From Sutterella sp. AM11-39 (GTDB lineage Bacteria; Pseudomonadota; Gammaproteobacteria; Burkholderiales; Burkholderiaceae_F): a DNA stretch of 64,000 bases. The stretch spans positions 124,001 through 188,000 of the forward strand of contig NZ_QRLV01000002.1 in the NCBI RefSeq assembly GCF_003472385.1, written 5' to 3'. The position numbers were made by a program, and so were the translations under genes. Positions 1 through 7,998 of this stretch are shown one piece after another; the first letter of the stretch is position 1, and every line of letters begins with the position of its first letter. The notes beneath the pieces were generated by a model. That model saw only the letters and a program-made list of their open reading frames with translations, did not search any database and was not told the origin of the DNA.

Positions 1-743
1 CCCCAGGTGATGTTGCCGTCTTCATCCTGCTGGAAGCCCATCATCACGCCCGAGCGATACATCTGCTCGACGTCGTAGATCGGTTCAACGTGCATATACC
101 AGCGCACTTCACCCTTGGTGTCAATGATGGCGTTCATCGGATAGAAGTTCCATTCCATCGCGCCGCCCATCGGGTTGTTCCAAACCATGCGAGTGGCCTT
201 GGCGTACTGCTGCATCAAATTGTTGACAAGGTACAGACGGTCGGAGAACTTCGGATCCATCTTGACGACCTTGGTTTCGAACATATTGTGCGAAAGCGTC
301 GGGTTGCCGCTCACTTCGTGATAAACGGGGGCGGTGTAGATCGAATAGGTTTCCGAAATCTTTTCGGTCTTGCCGTGGAACTTGCGCGTGTAGCTCACCT
401 CAACCTTGTTGTTGTAGTCGGCATAAAGGCCGAAAACAGGAATGCCGGCGTGGGTGAGAAGCTGCTTGCGACCCACCTTGTATTTGATTTCTTGACCGTC
501 TTTCTTGGGCACGATGCGCACTGTAGCTTCGGTGAGTTCGTAACCGCCGTTTTTGATGATGGCGGTAAGCGGAGCAATCTTGTACGGATTGACGACGATT
601 TCGCCGAGCTTGCCTTGTGCGGCAAACGTCACGCGCGGGCCCGACGAGCCGCCGGCTGCGGCAGCCGTCCCCGAGAAAGTGCCCGCAACAAGTGCGGCAA
701 TGGTGCCCATGAACAAAGAACGACGACCGATGGTGACAGCCAT
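1..743 (-). CDS. assT: Aryl-sulfate sulfotransferase, N-terminal part (runs off left edge)
   Basis: The visible 247 codons match the N-terminal domain of bacterial AssT, which transfers sulfate from a phenolic sulfate ester to another phenol in the periplasm without PAPS. The recognisable stretch is NPYKIAPLTAII, then a Lys/Tyr-rich segment and HAGIPVFGLYADYNNKVEV, very close to the enterobacterial enzyme. The protein starts with GRRSLFMG and a hydrophobic Ala-rich segment, so a Tat-type signal peptide is likely. A GGGAGAG Shine-Dalgarno lies 7 bases before the ATG. The catalytic His and the disulfide of the family lie beyond the window. The nearby dsbI gene fits, because AssT folding is known to depend on a dedicated Dsb pair. 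A divergent LysR gene is the likely regulator. Confidence 0.85.
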   Translation of the reverse strand, partial: MAVTIGRRSLFMGTIAALVAGTFSGTAAAAGGSSGPRVTFAAQGKLGEIVVNPYKIAPLTAIIKNGGYELTEATVRIVPKKDGQEIKYKVGRKQLLTHAGIPVFGLYADYNNKVEVSYTRKFHGKTEKISETYSIYTAPVYHEVSGNPTLSHNMFETKVVKMDPKFSDRLYLVNNLMQQYAKATRMVWNNPMGGAMEWNFYPMNAIIDTKGEVRWYMHVEPIYDVEQMYRSGVMMGFQQDEDGNITW

Positions 744-859
744 GATTATCTCTCCCAACAAACAGTTCAAAAACCAAAAAGCCCGAATGAGCTTTCGCCT
801 CTTTGTTCATCGTAAGCAAGGATCGTTTTTGCCGAAATGGCGATTTTCCTTTCCTTTTT

Positions 860-886
860 CGACAAAAATGACATAAGCTTTTGTCG
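860..886. promoter_or_regulatory. Inverted repeat CGACAAAA-N11-TTTTGTCG, probable LysR operator
   Basis: Perfect 8-base arms around an 11-base centre lie between the divergent assT and lysR genes. The dyad with 11-base spacing is the usual geometry of LysR-type binding sites, and the site is 57 bases before the LysR ATG. Assignment to this regulator is inference from position. Confidence 0.6.
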
Positions 887-943
887 ATAATCGAAAGTCA
901 AACCAAAGAGAACGTCCCAATCATTCTCCGACGGTTCCTACGT

Positions 944-1903
944 ATGCTTTCCTTGCGATTCAACCACTTGCTGGTCGTTCTCAAAATTTACGACACAGGG
1001 TCGCTTTCCGAAACGGCCCGGCAGCTGAATCTGACAATTTCGGCCGCGAGCCGCTCGCTTCGTAAGTGTCAGGAGGAGTTCGGCGACGAGCTTTTCGTGC
1101 GCAACTACCAAGGCATGGCCCCCACCGAAAAGTGTCGTGCGGTTGTACCCATCATCCGCAAGTTGCTGGCAAACTTCAACGATCTGACCGATACCAAAAC
1201 ATTTGCGCCGGCTGACATCACCCGCACGCTTTCGATTGCCGCCGCCGACAATGCCGTCGTGATGATCCTGCGTCCCGTACTGCGGGCGCTTTTGCGTGAA
1301 GCACCGCAAATGAACTTCCGCTTGTTGCCTTTGTCGGAGAATGTCTTTCGCGAGCTCGCCGAAGGCAGTGTTGATCTGGCACTTTTCCCGACCTCACTGG
1401 GCGAAACGCTTCCCGAACATTTCCACGGTCTCAAACTTTTCGACATTCATCGCGTCTGTTTGCTCCGCAAGGAGCACCCGCTTGCAACAAGTTATGCCCA
1501 AGGCAAAAAACTCACACGAAAAGCATTTCTTAAATACCCGAAAATTGCCGTCGAACTGCGTCAGAATGCTCGGGGCCCCGTGTTTGACATTGATACGTCA
1601 TCCACACACGACCAACGAAAAATCATTGAGGTGCCGCATTTCCTGGGTGCCCCCTATTTTCTCGAGGACACCAACGCTACGCTTGTGTTGCCGCACACCA
1701 CCGCAGAGTTTTTCGCCCGAATGCTGCCCACGCTCACCGTGATCCCAATTCCTGGCGAAAAGCGCGTCTATTCCACCCGTCTCATCTGGCACGAGCGCAA
1801 TCACGCCTCTTCGGAAATGCAGTGGATCCGCAGTGTCTTTGTCTCGACTCTGCGCAAAAACGCATCCGAAGAAAACCAAACTGCCCGCTCGGAGGACCTC
1901 TGA
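944..1903 (+). CDS. LysR-family transcriptional regulator
   Basis: This 319-residue protein has an N-terminal winged helix-turn-helix (LRFNHLLVVLKIYDTGSLSE, then ARQLNLTISAASRSLRKCQEEFGDELFVR, residues about 3-55) and a type 2 periplasmic-binding-like effector domain from about residue 90. An in-frame TTG 63 bases upstream would lengthen the protein, but the ATG places the HTH at the family's usual distance from the N-terminus. The gene is divergent from assT across a palindromic site and is followed 3 bases later by an EamA transporter, so it probably controls assT, the transporter, or both. The effector is unknown. Confidence 0.85.
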   Translation: MLSLRFNHLLVVLKIYDTGSLSETARQLNLTISAASRSLRKCQEEFGDELFVRNYQGMAPTEKCRAVVPIIRKLLANFNDLTDTKTFAPADITRTLSIAAADNAVVMILRPVLRALLREAPQMNFRLLPLSENVFRELAEGSVDLALFPTSLGETLPEHFHGLKLFDIHRVCLLRKEHPLATSYAQGKKLTRKAFLKYPKIAVELRQNARGPVFDIDTSSTHDQRKIIEVPHFLGAPYFLEDTNATLVLPHTTAEFFARMLPTLTVIPIPGEKRVYSTRLIWHERNHASSEMQWIRSVFVSTLRKNASEENQTARSEDL

Positions 1904-1906
1904 GCC

Positions 1907-2803
1907 ATGACGGCGCTTTGGATTCTTTTTTCGTCGTTCTGCAGCGCATGCATTCTCGCAAGCATTCAATGCCTACGGGAAACACTTGCGTTCATTGATG
2001 TGGCCTTCGTACAGTTCTTGTTCGTATTGGCCGTCACCGTCGTCGTGATGCTCGTTCGCCAGGTTCCGTTCTCAACCCACGTCTGGCACCTGCACCTATT
2101 GCGATCCATAATCGGCGTAGGGGTCGTCATAACACAGATCATCACCGCCATGAACATGCCGGTGGCGGCCGCCCAGACGCTGCAGTACACCTCTCCGCTT
2201 TTTGTGGCTGGCTTCTCTGCGATCGCCTCTTTTCGCAATGGCGAACACATCGACTGGCGCATCTTGGCGTCCATTACGGCGGCTTTCATCGGCATCCTCG
2301 TGATGTTTCATCCTTCGGAGCGCTCTTTTCCGGCCGTCTACGTCCCGATCGGATTATTGTGCGGGTTGTTTACGGCCGCCGCCATTCTGATACTCAAGAA
2401 ACTGGGAAGCGTCAATGAACCGGTCCCCCGCACCGTTTTTTACTTTCATCTGCACGGTGCCGTCGTATTGGGAGTCTTGGAGTTGTTCTGCGGACAACTT
2501 ACCGTCTCCCAATTGCAGCAAACGCCTCTGGCTTTGATGCTGATCTTTCTCACATGCGCACAATTTGCCCGGGCGTTGGGCTGGGGCAAAGGCAACACAT
2601 TCCTCGGTGCCGTTTTCACGTTTTCCGGTGTGGTTTTTGCCGCCTTTATTGACAGCGCCTTTTTCGGCGTCACACCAAGTCTGCGTTCCCTTTTCGGCAT
2701 GCTCATCATTGTTGCTGCTGCAGCCGCCTGCCTTGGTCTGATTGCCAAAGCTGAAAAAAACGGTAAGTTCGTCCCTACACTTCGATCACAGCCTTCGGAT
2801 TGA
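1907..2803 (+). CDS. EamA/DMT-superfamily transporter
   Basis: A 298-residue inner-membrane protein with about nine or ten hydrophobic helices, typical of the drug/metabolite transporter superfamily. The segment AAAQTLQYTSPLFVAGFSAI in the first half is the characteristic EamA helix. It begins 3 bases after the LysR stop with GAGG upstream, so it is probably cotranscribed with that regulator. Its last 29 bases overlap the end of the convergent phosphoesterase gene. The substrate cannot be read from sequence; EamA proteins usually export small metabolites or amino acids. Confidence 0.8.
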   Translation: MTALWILFSSFCSACILASIQCLRETLAFIDVAFVQFLFVLAVTVVVMLVRQVPFSTHVWHLHLLRSIIGVGVVITQIITAMNMPVAAAQTLQYTSPLFVAGFSAIASFRNGEHIDWRILASITAAFIGILVMFHPSERSFPAVYVPIGLLCGLFTAAAILILKKLGSVNEPVPRTVFYFHLHGAVVLGVLELFCGQLTVSQLQQTPLALMLIFLTCAQFARALGWGKGNTFLGAVFTFSGVVFAAFIDSAFFGVTPSLRSLFGMLIIVAAAAACLGLIAKAEKNGKFVPTLRSQPSD

Positions 2804-3530
2804 AGTTAAGTTCCTTTCCGGGGCGAACGGTGCCAAGCTGATTGGAAACAATGCGTGTTCTACCGTACTGAACATTTCCCGAAACATGAGAGTGTCCGTG
2901 AATCCAAAATGCCGGCTGATACGCGTCAATCAAATCACAGCAATCGGCGATGAAAGCCTCCCGAACGGGCGAATTGACGTAGCGCTCGGGCGTAGCCTGC
3001 GGCACAGGGACATAGTGCGTGACCACCACCGTTTTGTTCGGATTGCACATCTGAAGCGTCCGAGCCAAAAACGCTCTGCTTTCCGAATGCAAACGATTGA
3101 CAATTTCCGTTGAAATTGTTTTGCCATCAAAATATATCTGACGATAGTCAACGACTTCTTCTTCGATTTCCGTCTTTTGCAGAGTGATTGCGGACCAAAG
3201 CGTTGTCAGTACCAACGAAACTTCTTCGACGTGAACGCATACGTTGTTGGCGTAGGTCACGTTCGGCCGCACAGGAACCTGAAGCGACGCAAGGCCAAGC
3301 AGATTCGATCGATCGGCGTGGTAGTCGTGGTTGCCGGGCACAATCCACGTGTGCTGAAAACTCCGAGCGCACCAATCCCAGAATGCATCAGCTTTGTGCC
3401 AGTCGCTCAACAAGGAAATATCGCCGGCAAGAAGCAGGTACTCAGCCGCAGGCTCAAGCGCGCCCGCCAGCACGAAGTCCCGATTGGCCGGTATCTCCAA
3501 ATGCAAATCGGAAGCGTATTGCAACCGCAT
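2775..3530 (-). CDS. Calcineurin-like metallophosphoesterase
   Basis: A 251-residue cytoplasmic protein with the metallophosphoesterase motifs in order: SDLHLE near the N-terminus, AGDIS, GNHDYH, a later THY, and GHSH near the C-terminus. These supply the two-metal site. The start is the ATG preceded by CGGAG, giving MRLQYASDLHLE; the longer open frame upstream lacks a ribosome-binding site and family similarity. It converges on and overlaps the EamA gene by 29 bases. The substrate is unknown; relatives include phosphodiesterases and nucleotidases. Confidence 0.8.
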   Translation of the reverse strand: MRLQYASDLHLEIPANRDFVLAGALEPAAEYLLLAGDISLLSDWHKADAFWDWCARSFQHTWIVPGNHDYHADRSNLLGLASLQVPVRPNVTYANNVCVHVEEVSLVLTTLWSAITLQKTEIEEEVVDYRQIYFDGKTISTEIVNRLHSESRAFLARTLQMCNPNKTVVVTHYVPVPQATPERYVNSPVREAFIADCCDLIDAYQPAFWIHGHSHVSGNVQYGRTRIVSNQLGTVRPGKELNFNPKAVIEV

Positions 3531-3741
3531 GACAAAGCTCCGTTGTTCCGTTCGAAACAACATACCCGAGAAGCAGTAGTGCCGCAACTTTGTCGCCTCC
3601 TGTTGCTTTTGCTTGCAGCATCCGGTCGCTGTTTCGGGCAATCCCTAACGAAGGAGCAGGCGCCGTACAGGTATGCTCGAAAAAGCCCCGAGCTCAAATT
3701 CTTCTCAAACCGCCCATAGCGACTTGCAAAAGGACAGCACC

Positions 3742-4005
3742 ATGATCGAATCCCGCCGCCTCTTTTTAGCCGCTCTTATAACTGCCGCTCTCGGCCTCGG
3801 CACCGCACCGCTTTCCGCTCTTGCGGGTGACGATGATGACGATGATGACGATCGTCGCTTCGGTTCTCGTCGCCACCGTCGAGACGATGACGACGATGAT
3901 GATGATGACGACTGGGACGATCGCGACGATGACGATGACGATGACGACGACAGACGGCGTCGCCCCGGCTCAAGAAGGCGTCGACGTGACGATGATGACG
4001 ATTAA
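3742..4005 (+). CDS. Small exported protein built of Asp and Arg blocks
   Basis: An 87-residue protein: an N-terminal signal with an SRRLFLAA twin-arginine-like motif and an Ala/Leu-rich core ending near ALAGD, followed by about 58 residues almost entirely Asp and Arg in alternating runs. It has no Cys, and only Gly, Ser, Phe, His, Pro and one Trp break the pattern. The DNA is an imperfect GAY repeat (roughly 3825-4000) interrupted by CGN codons. An AGGA precedes the ATG. It matches no family I recognise. The acidic runs could bind Ca2+ or other cations, or the charge blocks could drive condensation; both ideas are inference. Confidence 0.6.
   Translation: MIESRRLFLAALITAALGLGTAPLSALAGDDDDDDDDRRFGSRRHRRDDDDDDDDDDWDDRDDDDDDDDDRRRRPGSRRRRRDDDDD
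3825..4000 (+). repeat. Low-complexity GAY/CGN codon repeat
   Basis: Tandem GATGAC/GATGAT units encoding Asp runs alternate with CGN runs encoding Arg inside the small exported protein gene. The tract is prone to slippage and length change. Confidence 0.8.
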
Positions 4006-4103
4006 CTCAAATTTTCTTTCTCAGTTGTGAAATCGTTTGCATCGTCAAGCATCCGGTGCGTCTGCTTGCTCTTGCCTTGTGTAAATCTGCCCGCAGATGG
4101 CAA

Positions 4104-4137
4104 AAACCCGCTGCACACCGGAACATGCAGCGGGTTT
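4104..4137 (-). terminator. Intrinsic terminator after dsbI
   Basis: A perfect 12-base-pair stem (AAACCCGCTGCA with TGCAGCGGGTTT) and a 10-base loop, followed on the minus strand by a T run. It lies about 64 bases after the dsbI stop. It may also slow transcription from the convergent small exported-protein gene. Confidence 0.8.
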
Positions 4138-4200
4138 CCTATCCCCAAGGAGAGAAATTTGTATCGGTAGCCTGCTTCAGACTGCCGAACTTGTGGTTGA

Positions 4201-5736
4201 TTACGGCATCGTGAGAGTCACAACGCGGTTATGGTCCACCACTTCGAAGGTGTTGCCCTTCTTAACCAAACCGCGGATATCGGTCAGGTCAGACGGCAGC
4301 CCCCAAGCTTCAACAACAGCTTCCTTGGCGATGTCAATCACCACGAGTACGTTGTGGTTCTTGGAAACGGCATAGAGCTTGCCGTCTTCGTACACCATAC
4401 CCGTGACATAGAGTTCACCGAGCGTGCGCTTGGCCTTGAGGTCGGCAGCAGGTTCGAACTCAGCCGAGAGAGTCCAGTCGGCCATCATGGCCTTGGAAAC
4501 AACAAACTTCGACTTGTTCTTGTTGTCGGGCACCGTGGCAAGGTAAACGTACTTGCCGTCGGTTGCAGACGAGTGCACGTAGCTGAACTTGGCGCGTTCG
4601 GTGCCGATACGGGCGCGGCCGAGACCGCCGACGTGTTCAACCTTGTCTCCGCCCACCATGAAGTTCGCCCAGCCCTTGACGTCATCGGCGTTGGGGTTCC
4701 AGCGAGCACGCAGCAGCGACTTGTTCGAACCCATCAGGACAAAGGCGTCTTCCTTAAACGGCGTGATGCTGACGATGTCGAGCACATTGGCGCTGTACCA
4801 CGGATCCATCTGAGCATGCACGACAGGCTTGAGATTGCTGTCCAGCTTCCAGAAGTCGTACTTGCTTGCCACGAAGTATTCGCCGCGAATCTGAGCCAGA
4901 GTGTTGACCGGCTGCTTGATGCCTTCGATGACACGGATCTCTTCTAGCTTGAGCATACCGTTAATGGCAACAGGAGCGTCAGCAGCATCGTGCTTAAAGG
5001 TGATACCCAGCTTCTTGTCGTTGGCCTTGTAAGCGAAGTCCGGATCCTTCACATCGCGCTTACCGAGGAAGCTGATGCCGTCCCACATACCGTGCCAACT
5101 CGCATCAGACCAAATAACGTACTTCGGATTGAAGGAGAAACGGACCGGATCGCCCTGACCCCAGTTGGGCGGCAGACCGGTAGACCACAGCGCCTGGAAG
5201 GTGTTGGAAGCCAAAATGAAAGCCACGATGCTGAAGGCGATCTTGTTAAAGCGCGACAGCGGACGGAAGGGTTTGCCCTTCATTTCGGCGATGAGCGCAT
5301 CAAAGCGCGGTGCCAGGAACACAGCCAGACCGAAGAGCATCACCACGCACCAGAACACGATTTCGGCCCACATCTGAGTGTGAATGCCGAAGACGTCAAG
5401 ACCGAAGCCCTGACCCACGTCGCGCATGGCGTGATTGCCCAAGTGGCGGAACGACATGTAAAGGCCGAAGGCAGCCATCACAAGCAGCATGCCCAAGTAC
5501 TTGGGCTTGAAGCCGTAGCGAACCATCATCAGCGCAATGACACCGATATAGGCCATCTGCTGACGTTGTGCCCAGCACAGCGTGCAGGGAGAGTCACCGA
5601 GCAGATAACCCAGAATCAAGTTGGCGATGCCGACGGGCAGCAAAACGATGAGAAGACCTCCCCAGCAGACGATGTCGTAGAACGTCTTGGCACGGTTGAG
5701 ATCGTTGGAATTGATCGGAGCGGAGTAATCAGTCAT
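4201..5736 (-). CDS. dsbI: DsbI thiol oxidase: DsbB-like membrane domain fused to a periplasmic propeller-like domain
   Basis: A 511-residue protein. Residues about 20-175 form a DsbB-like four-helix membrane domain with the redox motif CTLC (C51/C54). A fifth helix (about 185-205) is followed by some 300 residues with beta-repeat character and no Cys, likely periplasmic. This layout resembles the long DsbI proteins of Campylobacter and Helicobacter rather than the short enterobacterial DsbI. The second periplasmic Cys pair of classical DsbB is absent. The chosen ATG has GGGGAGG 9 bases upstream; an ATG 9 bases earlier abuts that site. The role is to reoxidise a DsbA/DsbL-type protein and pass electrons to quinone, presumably serving AssT nearby. 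Confidence 0.85.
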   Translation of the reverse strand: MTDYSAPINSNDLNRAKTFYDIVCWGGLLIVLLPVGIANLILGYLLGDSPCTLCWAQRQQMAYIGVIALMMVRYGFKPKYLGMLLVMAAFGLYMSFRHLGNHAMRDVGQGFGLDVFGIHTQMWAEIVFWCVVMLFGLAVFLAPRFDALIAEMKGKPFRPLSRFNKIAFSIVAFILASNTFQALWSTGLPPNWGQGDPVRFSFNPKYVIWSDASWHGMWDGISFLGKRDVKDPDFAYKANDKKLGITFKHDAADAPVAINGMLKLEEIRVIEGIKQPVNTLAQIRGEYFVASKYDFWKLDSNLKPVVHAQMDPWYSANVLDIVSITPFKEDAFVLMGSNKSLLRARWNPNADDVKGWANFMVGGDKVEHVGGLGRARIGTERAKFSYVHSSATDGKYVYLATVPDNKNKSKFVVSKAMMADWTLSAEFEPAADLKAKRTLGELYVTGMVYEDGKLYAVSKNHNVLVVIDIAKEAVVEAWGLPSDLTDIRGLVKKGNTFEVVDHNRVVTLTMP

Positions 5737-5754
5737 TTTCTTCATCCTCCCCGA

Positions 5755-5922
5755 TTACAGATTAAGTACGCCAAGAATGCCGGTCGAAACATGACCGACG
5801 TACATGAAAGCAACGACCGCCCAGCCGGCAACCGTCAGCCACCACGCCCATTTTTCCTTCTCGGGCTTGAAGATGATGAGCAACACCGCAATGGTGAGCA
5901 TCAACAGTTCAACGAATTCCAT
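5755..5922 (-). CDS. dba: Small membrane protein, Dba-like DsbI partner
   Basis: A 55-residue protein with two hydrophobic segments (VELLMLTIAVLLIIF and WWLTVAGWAVVAFMYVGHV) around a charged KPEKEKWA turn. AAGGAG lies 9 bases before the ATG, and the stop is 18 bases before the dsbI start, so the two form one transcript. In Campylobacter and Helicobacter dsbI is likewise preceded by a small gene, dba, for a membrane peptide of about this size. I assign it by position, size and topology; direct sequence similarity was not tested. Confidence 0.7.
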   Translation of the reverse strand: MEFVELLMLTIAVLLIIFKPEKEKWAWWLTVAGWAVVAFMYVGHVSTGILGVLNL

Positions 5923-6157
5923 TGAAAGGGACTCCTTATTTGCTTGATCAGCCCGATTCGCCCGAGGCAGACCATCCCCAAAGCAAACCGGCGCGTTCGG
6001 GCGATGGTAGGTAAAAACAGCGTTAAGTATCGGATAAGGGTTTTCACCTATAAAGAAAATGTACAGTTATGACTGACAATTCCGTGCTCACAAGAATGGT
6101 TCTCAATTCGCCACTAAATATCTTCGGCACTTCAATCGCCCCATAAACTCGAACTTG

Positions 6158-7993
6158 ATGAAATTCGCGACTTTGTGTCTCTGGTTGCTCTCGGCCTTCC
6201 ACGCATGGGCCGCGCCTCTGCCATCGGCTACGGAAGATTCCGAGGAATGCGAACCGCCGGCCGCCGTTATACGCTCCCCCGAAAGCGTCATTCGCGTGGG
6301 ATACACCCCGTTCGGCCTGATGATTGATGAGCGGCTCATGCTCAATTCGCTCAAGTCCACGCTCACACCGGAAAAACTTGGCCACCCGGTCACCTTTCGT
6401 CAGTACTCGGCACACGACTTGGCCAAAGCTGTTCGGGCTGGAGAAGTTGACATCGTTTTTTCCGAGTCGCCCTTTTATCAAGCCTTGATTTCGGAGGGAC
6501 TGAGAAGCGTCACAACCTTCGTGTGCGATGTACAGCCCGATCCCAATCGCAACGATGGAACCGCCGTCATTGTCCGAAGCGATTCGCTGGCAAAAACGTT
6601 TGAAGATCTCCGCGGAAAAAAGTTAACGGCCGTGTCCCGCGACACCTTCAGCGGGTATCTTTACGCCATTCGCGAACTAGTGCAACGCAAACTCGGCGAC
6701 CCCGATCACTTCTTTTCAAAGCAAACCTTCGTCGCTGATCGCACGCAAAGCGATGTCAACGAACATGTCTTCAACGATGTCGTGGGCGGCAAGTCCGATG
6801 TGGGCTTTCTTCCCCTTTGCGCACTTGAGGAAATGTCCCGACGAGATCCGTCGATTCTCTCGAAAGTTCGCGTCGTTGAGGAGCGTCTCACAGACACCGT
6901 CACCGACTGCCGTCACTCCACACCTCTGTATCCGGCGCTGACACTCTCAGTCACACCCCGCATCAGCGCCTCAATGAGCAAAGCCATCACAATGGATCTG
7001 CTGATGCTCCCAAAGGGCGAGAACGGCTTTATGTGGTCAGTGGCCAGCGACTTTCAAAGTGCCAACAACGTACTCAAAGACCTACAACTCGGTCCCTACG
7101 AATATTTGCGCCAAACTGGACTCAAACGCATCTGGCAGGAATATCGGTCGGCCATCATCACGGCTCTCTTGTTGATACTGGCTTTGATCGCACACGGTGC
7201 ACGCAGCCAGTGGCTCGTGAAAAAACGCGAAACCGAACTCAAAGCGTCAATCGGTTTGCAGCTTGCTCAGCGGGAGAAAATGGAACGTCTGCAGAAAGTG
7301 GGGGCCGTCGGGCAAATTTCCGGTCTCGTTGCACATGAACTGAGGCAACCGCTGTCCGCCATCAGCCTTTACGCCGAAGGTCTCGAAGAGATGGTGCGCA
7401 ACGACGCCATCGGCAAAAAAGAGATGCTCGACATCCTGCACAGCATGACGACGGATGCAGCACGCGCAAGCGACATCGTTGAGCGCGTGCGTCAGTACGC
7501 CAAGCAAAAGGCTGAGCTCAAACCGATTTCCGTTCGAGAAGCTTTTGACAAAGCTGACGAAATGGTGACGCATTTCGGCATCGGCAACGTTCCGACGCAT
7601 GTCAGTGCCTTTGAAGACTCCACTGTTCTCGTAAATCCTCTGGACCTGCAACTGGTGTTCGGCAATCTCATCAAAAACGCCAAGGAAGCCGCTGCGCAAC
7701 AAACTGATGAATCCCCCCAACTGCTGGTCAAAGCTCAAGTGATGGAGGGCTTCATCTGTATCGAACTCGAAGACAACGGCCCTCCCCTTTCCGATCGTGA
7801 ACTAGCCGGCCTCAACGAAGTGGTCACAAGCGCCAAACCCGACGGCCTGGGCTTGGGGCTTTCGATTTCGCGCAATATCGTCGAAGGCGTCGGCGGAAAT
7901 ATCGTCTTTAAACGTCGTTTCCGGAACACCGGCTTACGGACTTGTGTGAAACTTCCCGTCTCAGTCGGAACAGTCAGACCTCTTGGAGACTAA
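6158..7993 (+). CDS. Sensor histidine kinase with PhnD/TtrS-like periplasmic domain
   Basis: A 611-residue membrane kinase. It has a signal peptide (LCLWLLSAFHAWA), a periplasmic phosphonate-binding-type domain at about 30-320 (IRVGYTPFGLMID, then VDIVFSESPFYQAL), one helix (AIITALLLILALIAHGA), then HisKA with H393 in VAHELRQPLSAIS, an N box NLIKNAKEAA and a G box GLGLGLSISRNIVEG. There is no HAMP domain. The architecture is that of TtrS, the tetrathionate sensor. No tetrathionate reductase gene is nearby, so the ligand is open. The response regulator begins 5 bases downstream. The Shine-Dalgarno is weak; an in-frame TTG lies one codon earlier. Confidence 0.85.
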   Translation: MKFATLCLWLLSAFHAWAAPLPSATEDSEECEPPAAVIRSPESVIRVGYTPFGLMIDERLMLNSLKSTLTPEKLGHPVTFRQYSAHDLAKAVRAGEVDIVFSESPFYQALISEGLRSVTTFVCDVQPDPNRNDGTAVIVRSDSLAKTFEDLRGKKLTAVSRDTFSGYLYAIRELVQRKLGDPDHFFSKQTFVADRTQSDVNEHVFNDVVGGKSDVGFLPLCALEEMSRRDPSILSKVRVVEERLTDTVTDCRHSTPLYPALTLSVTPRISASMSKAITMDLLMLPKGENGFMWSVASDFQSANNVLKDLQLGPYEYLRQTGLKRIWQEYRSAIITALLLILALIAHGARSQWLVKKRETELKASIGLQLAQREKMERLQKVGAVGQISGLVAHELRQPLSAISLYAEGLEEMVRNDAIGKKEMLDILHSMTTDAARASDIVERVRQYAKQKAELKPISVREAFDKADEMVTHFGIGNVPTHVSAFEDSTVLVNPLDLQLVFGNLIKNAKEAAAQQTDESPQLLVKAQVMEGFICIELEDNGPPLSDRELAGLNEVVTSAKPDGLGLGLSISRNIVEGVGGNIVFKRRFRNTGLRTCVKLPVSVGTVRPLGD

Positions 7994-7998
7994 CTTTT

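Noticed and set aside
5923..6157. FNR/ANR site between dba and the kinase gene
   Set aside because: TTGATCAGCCCGATT near 5944 matches only the left half of TTGAT-N4-ATCAA.
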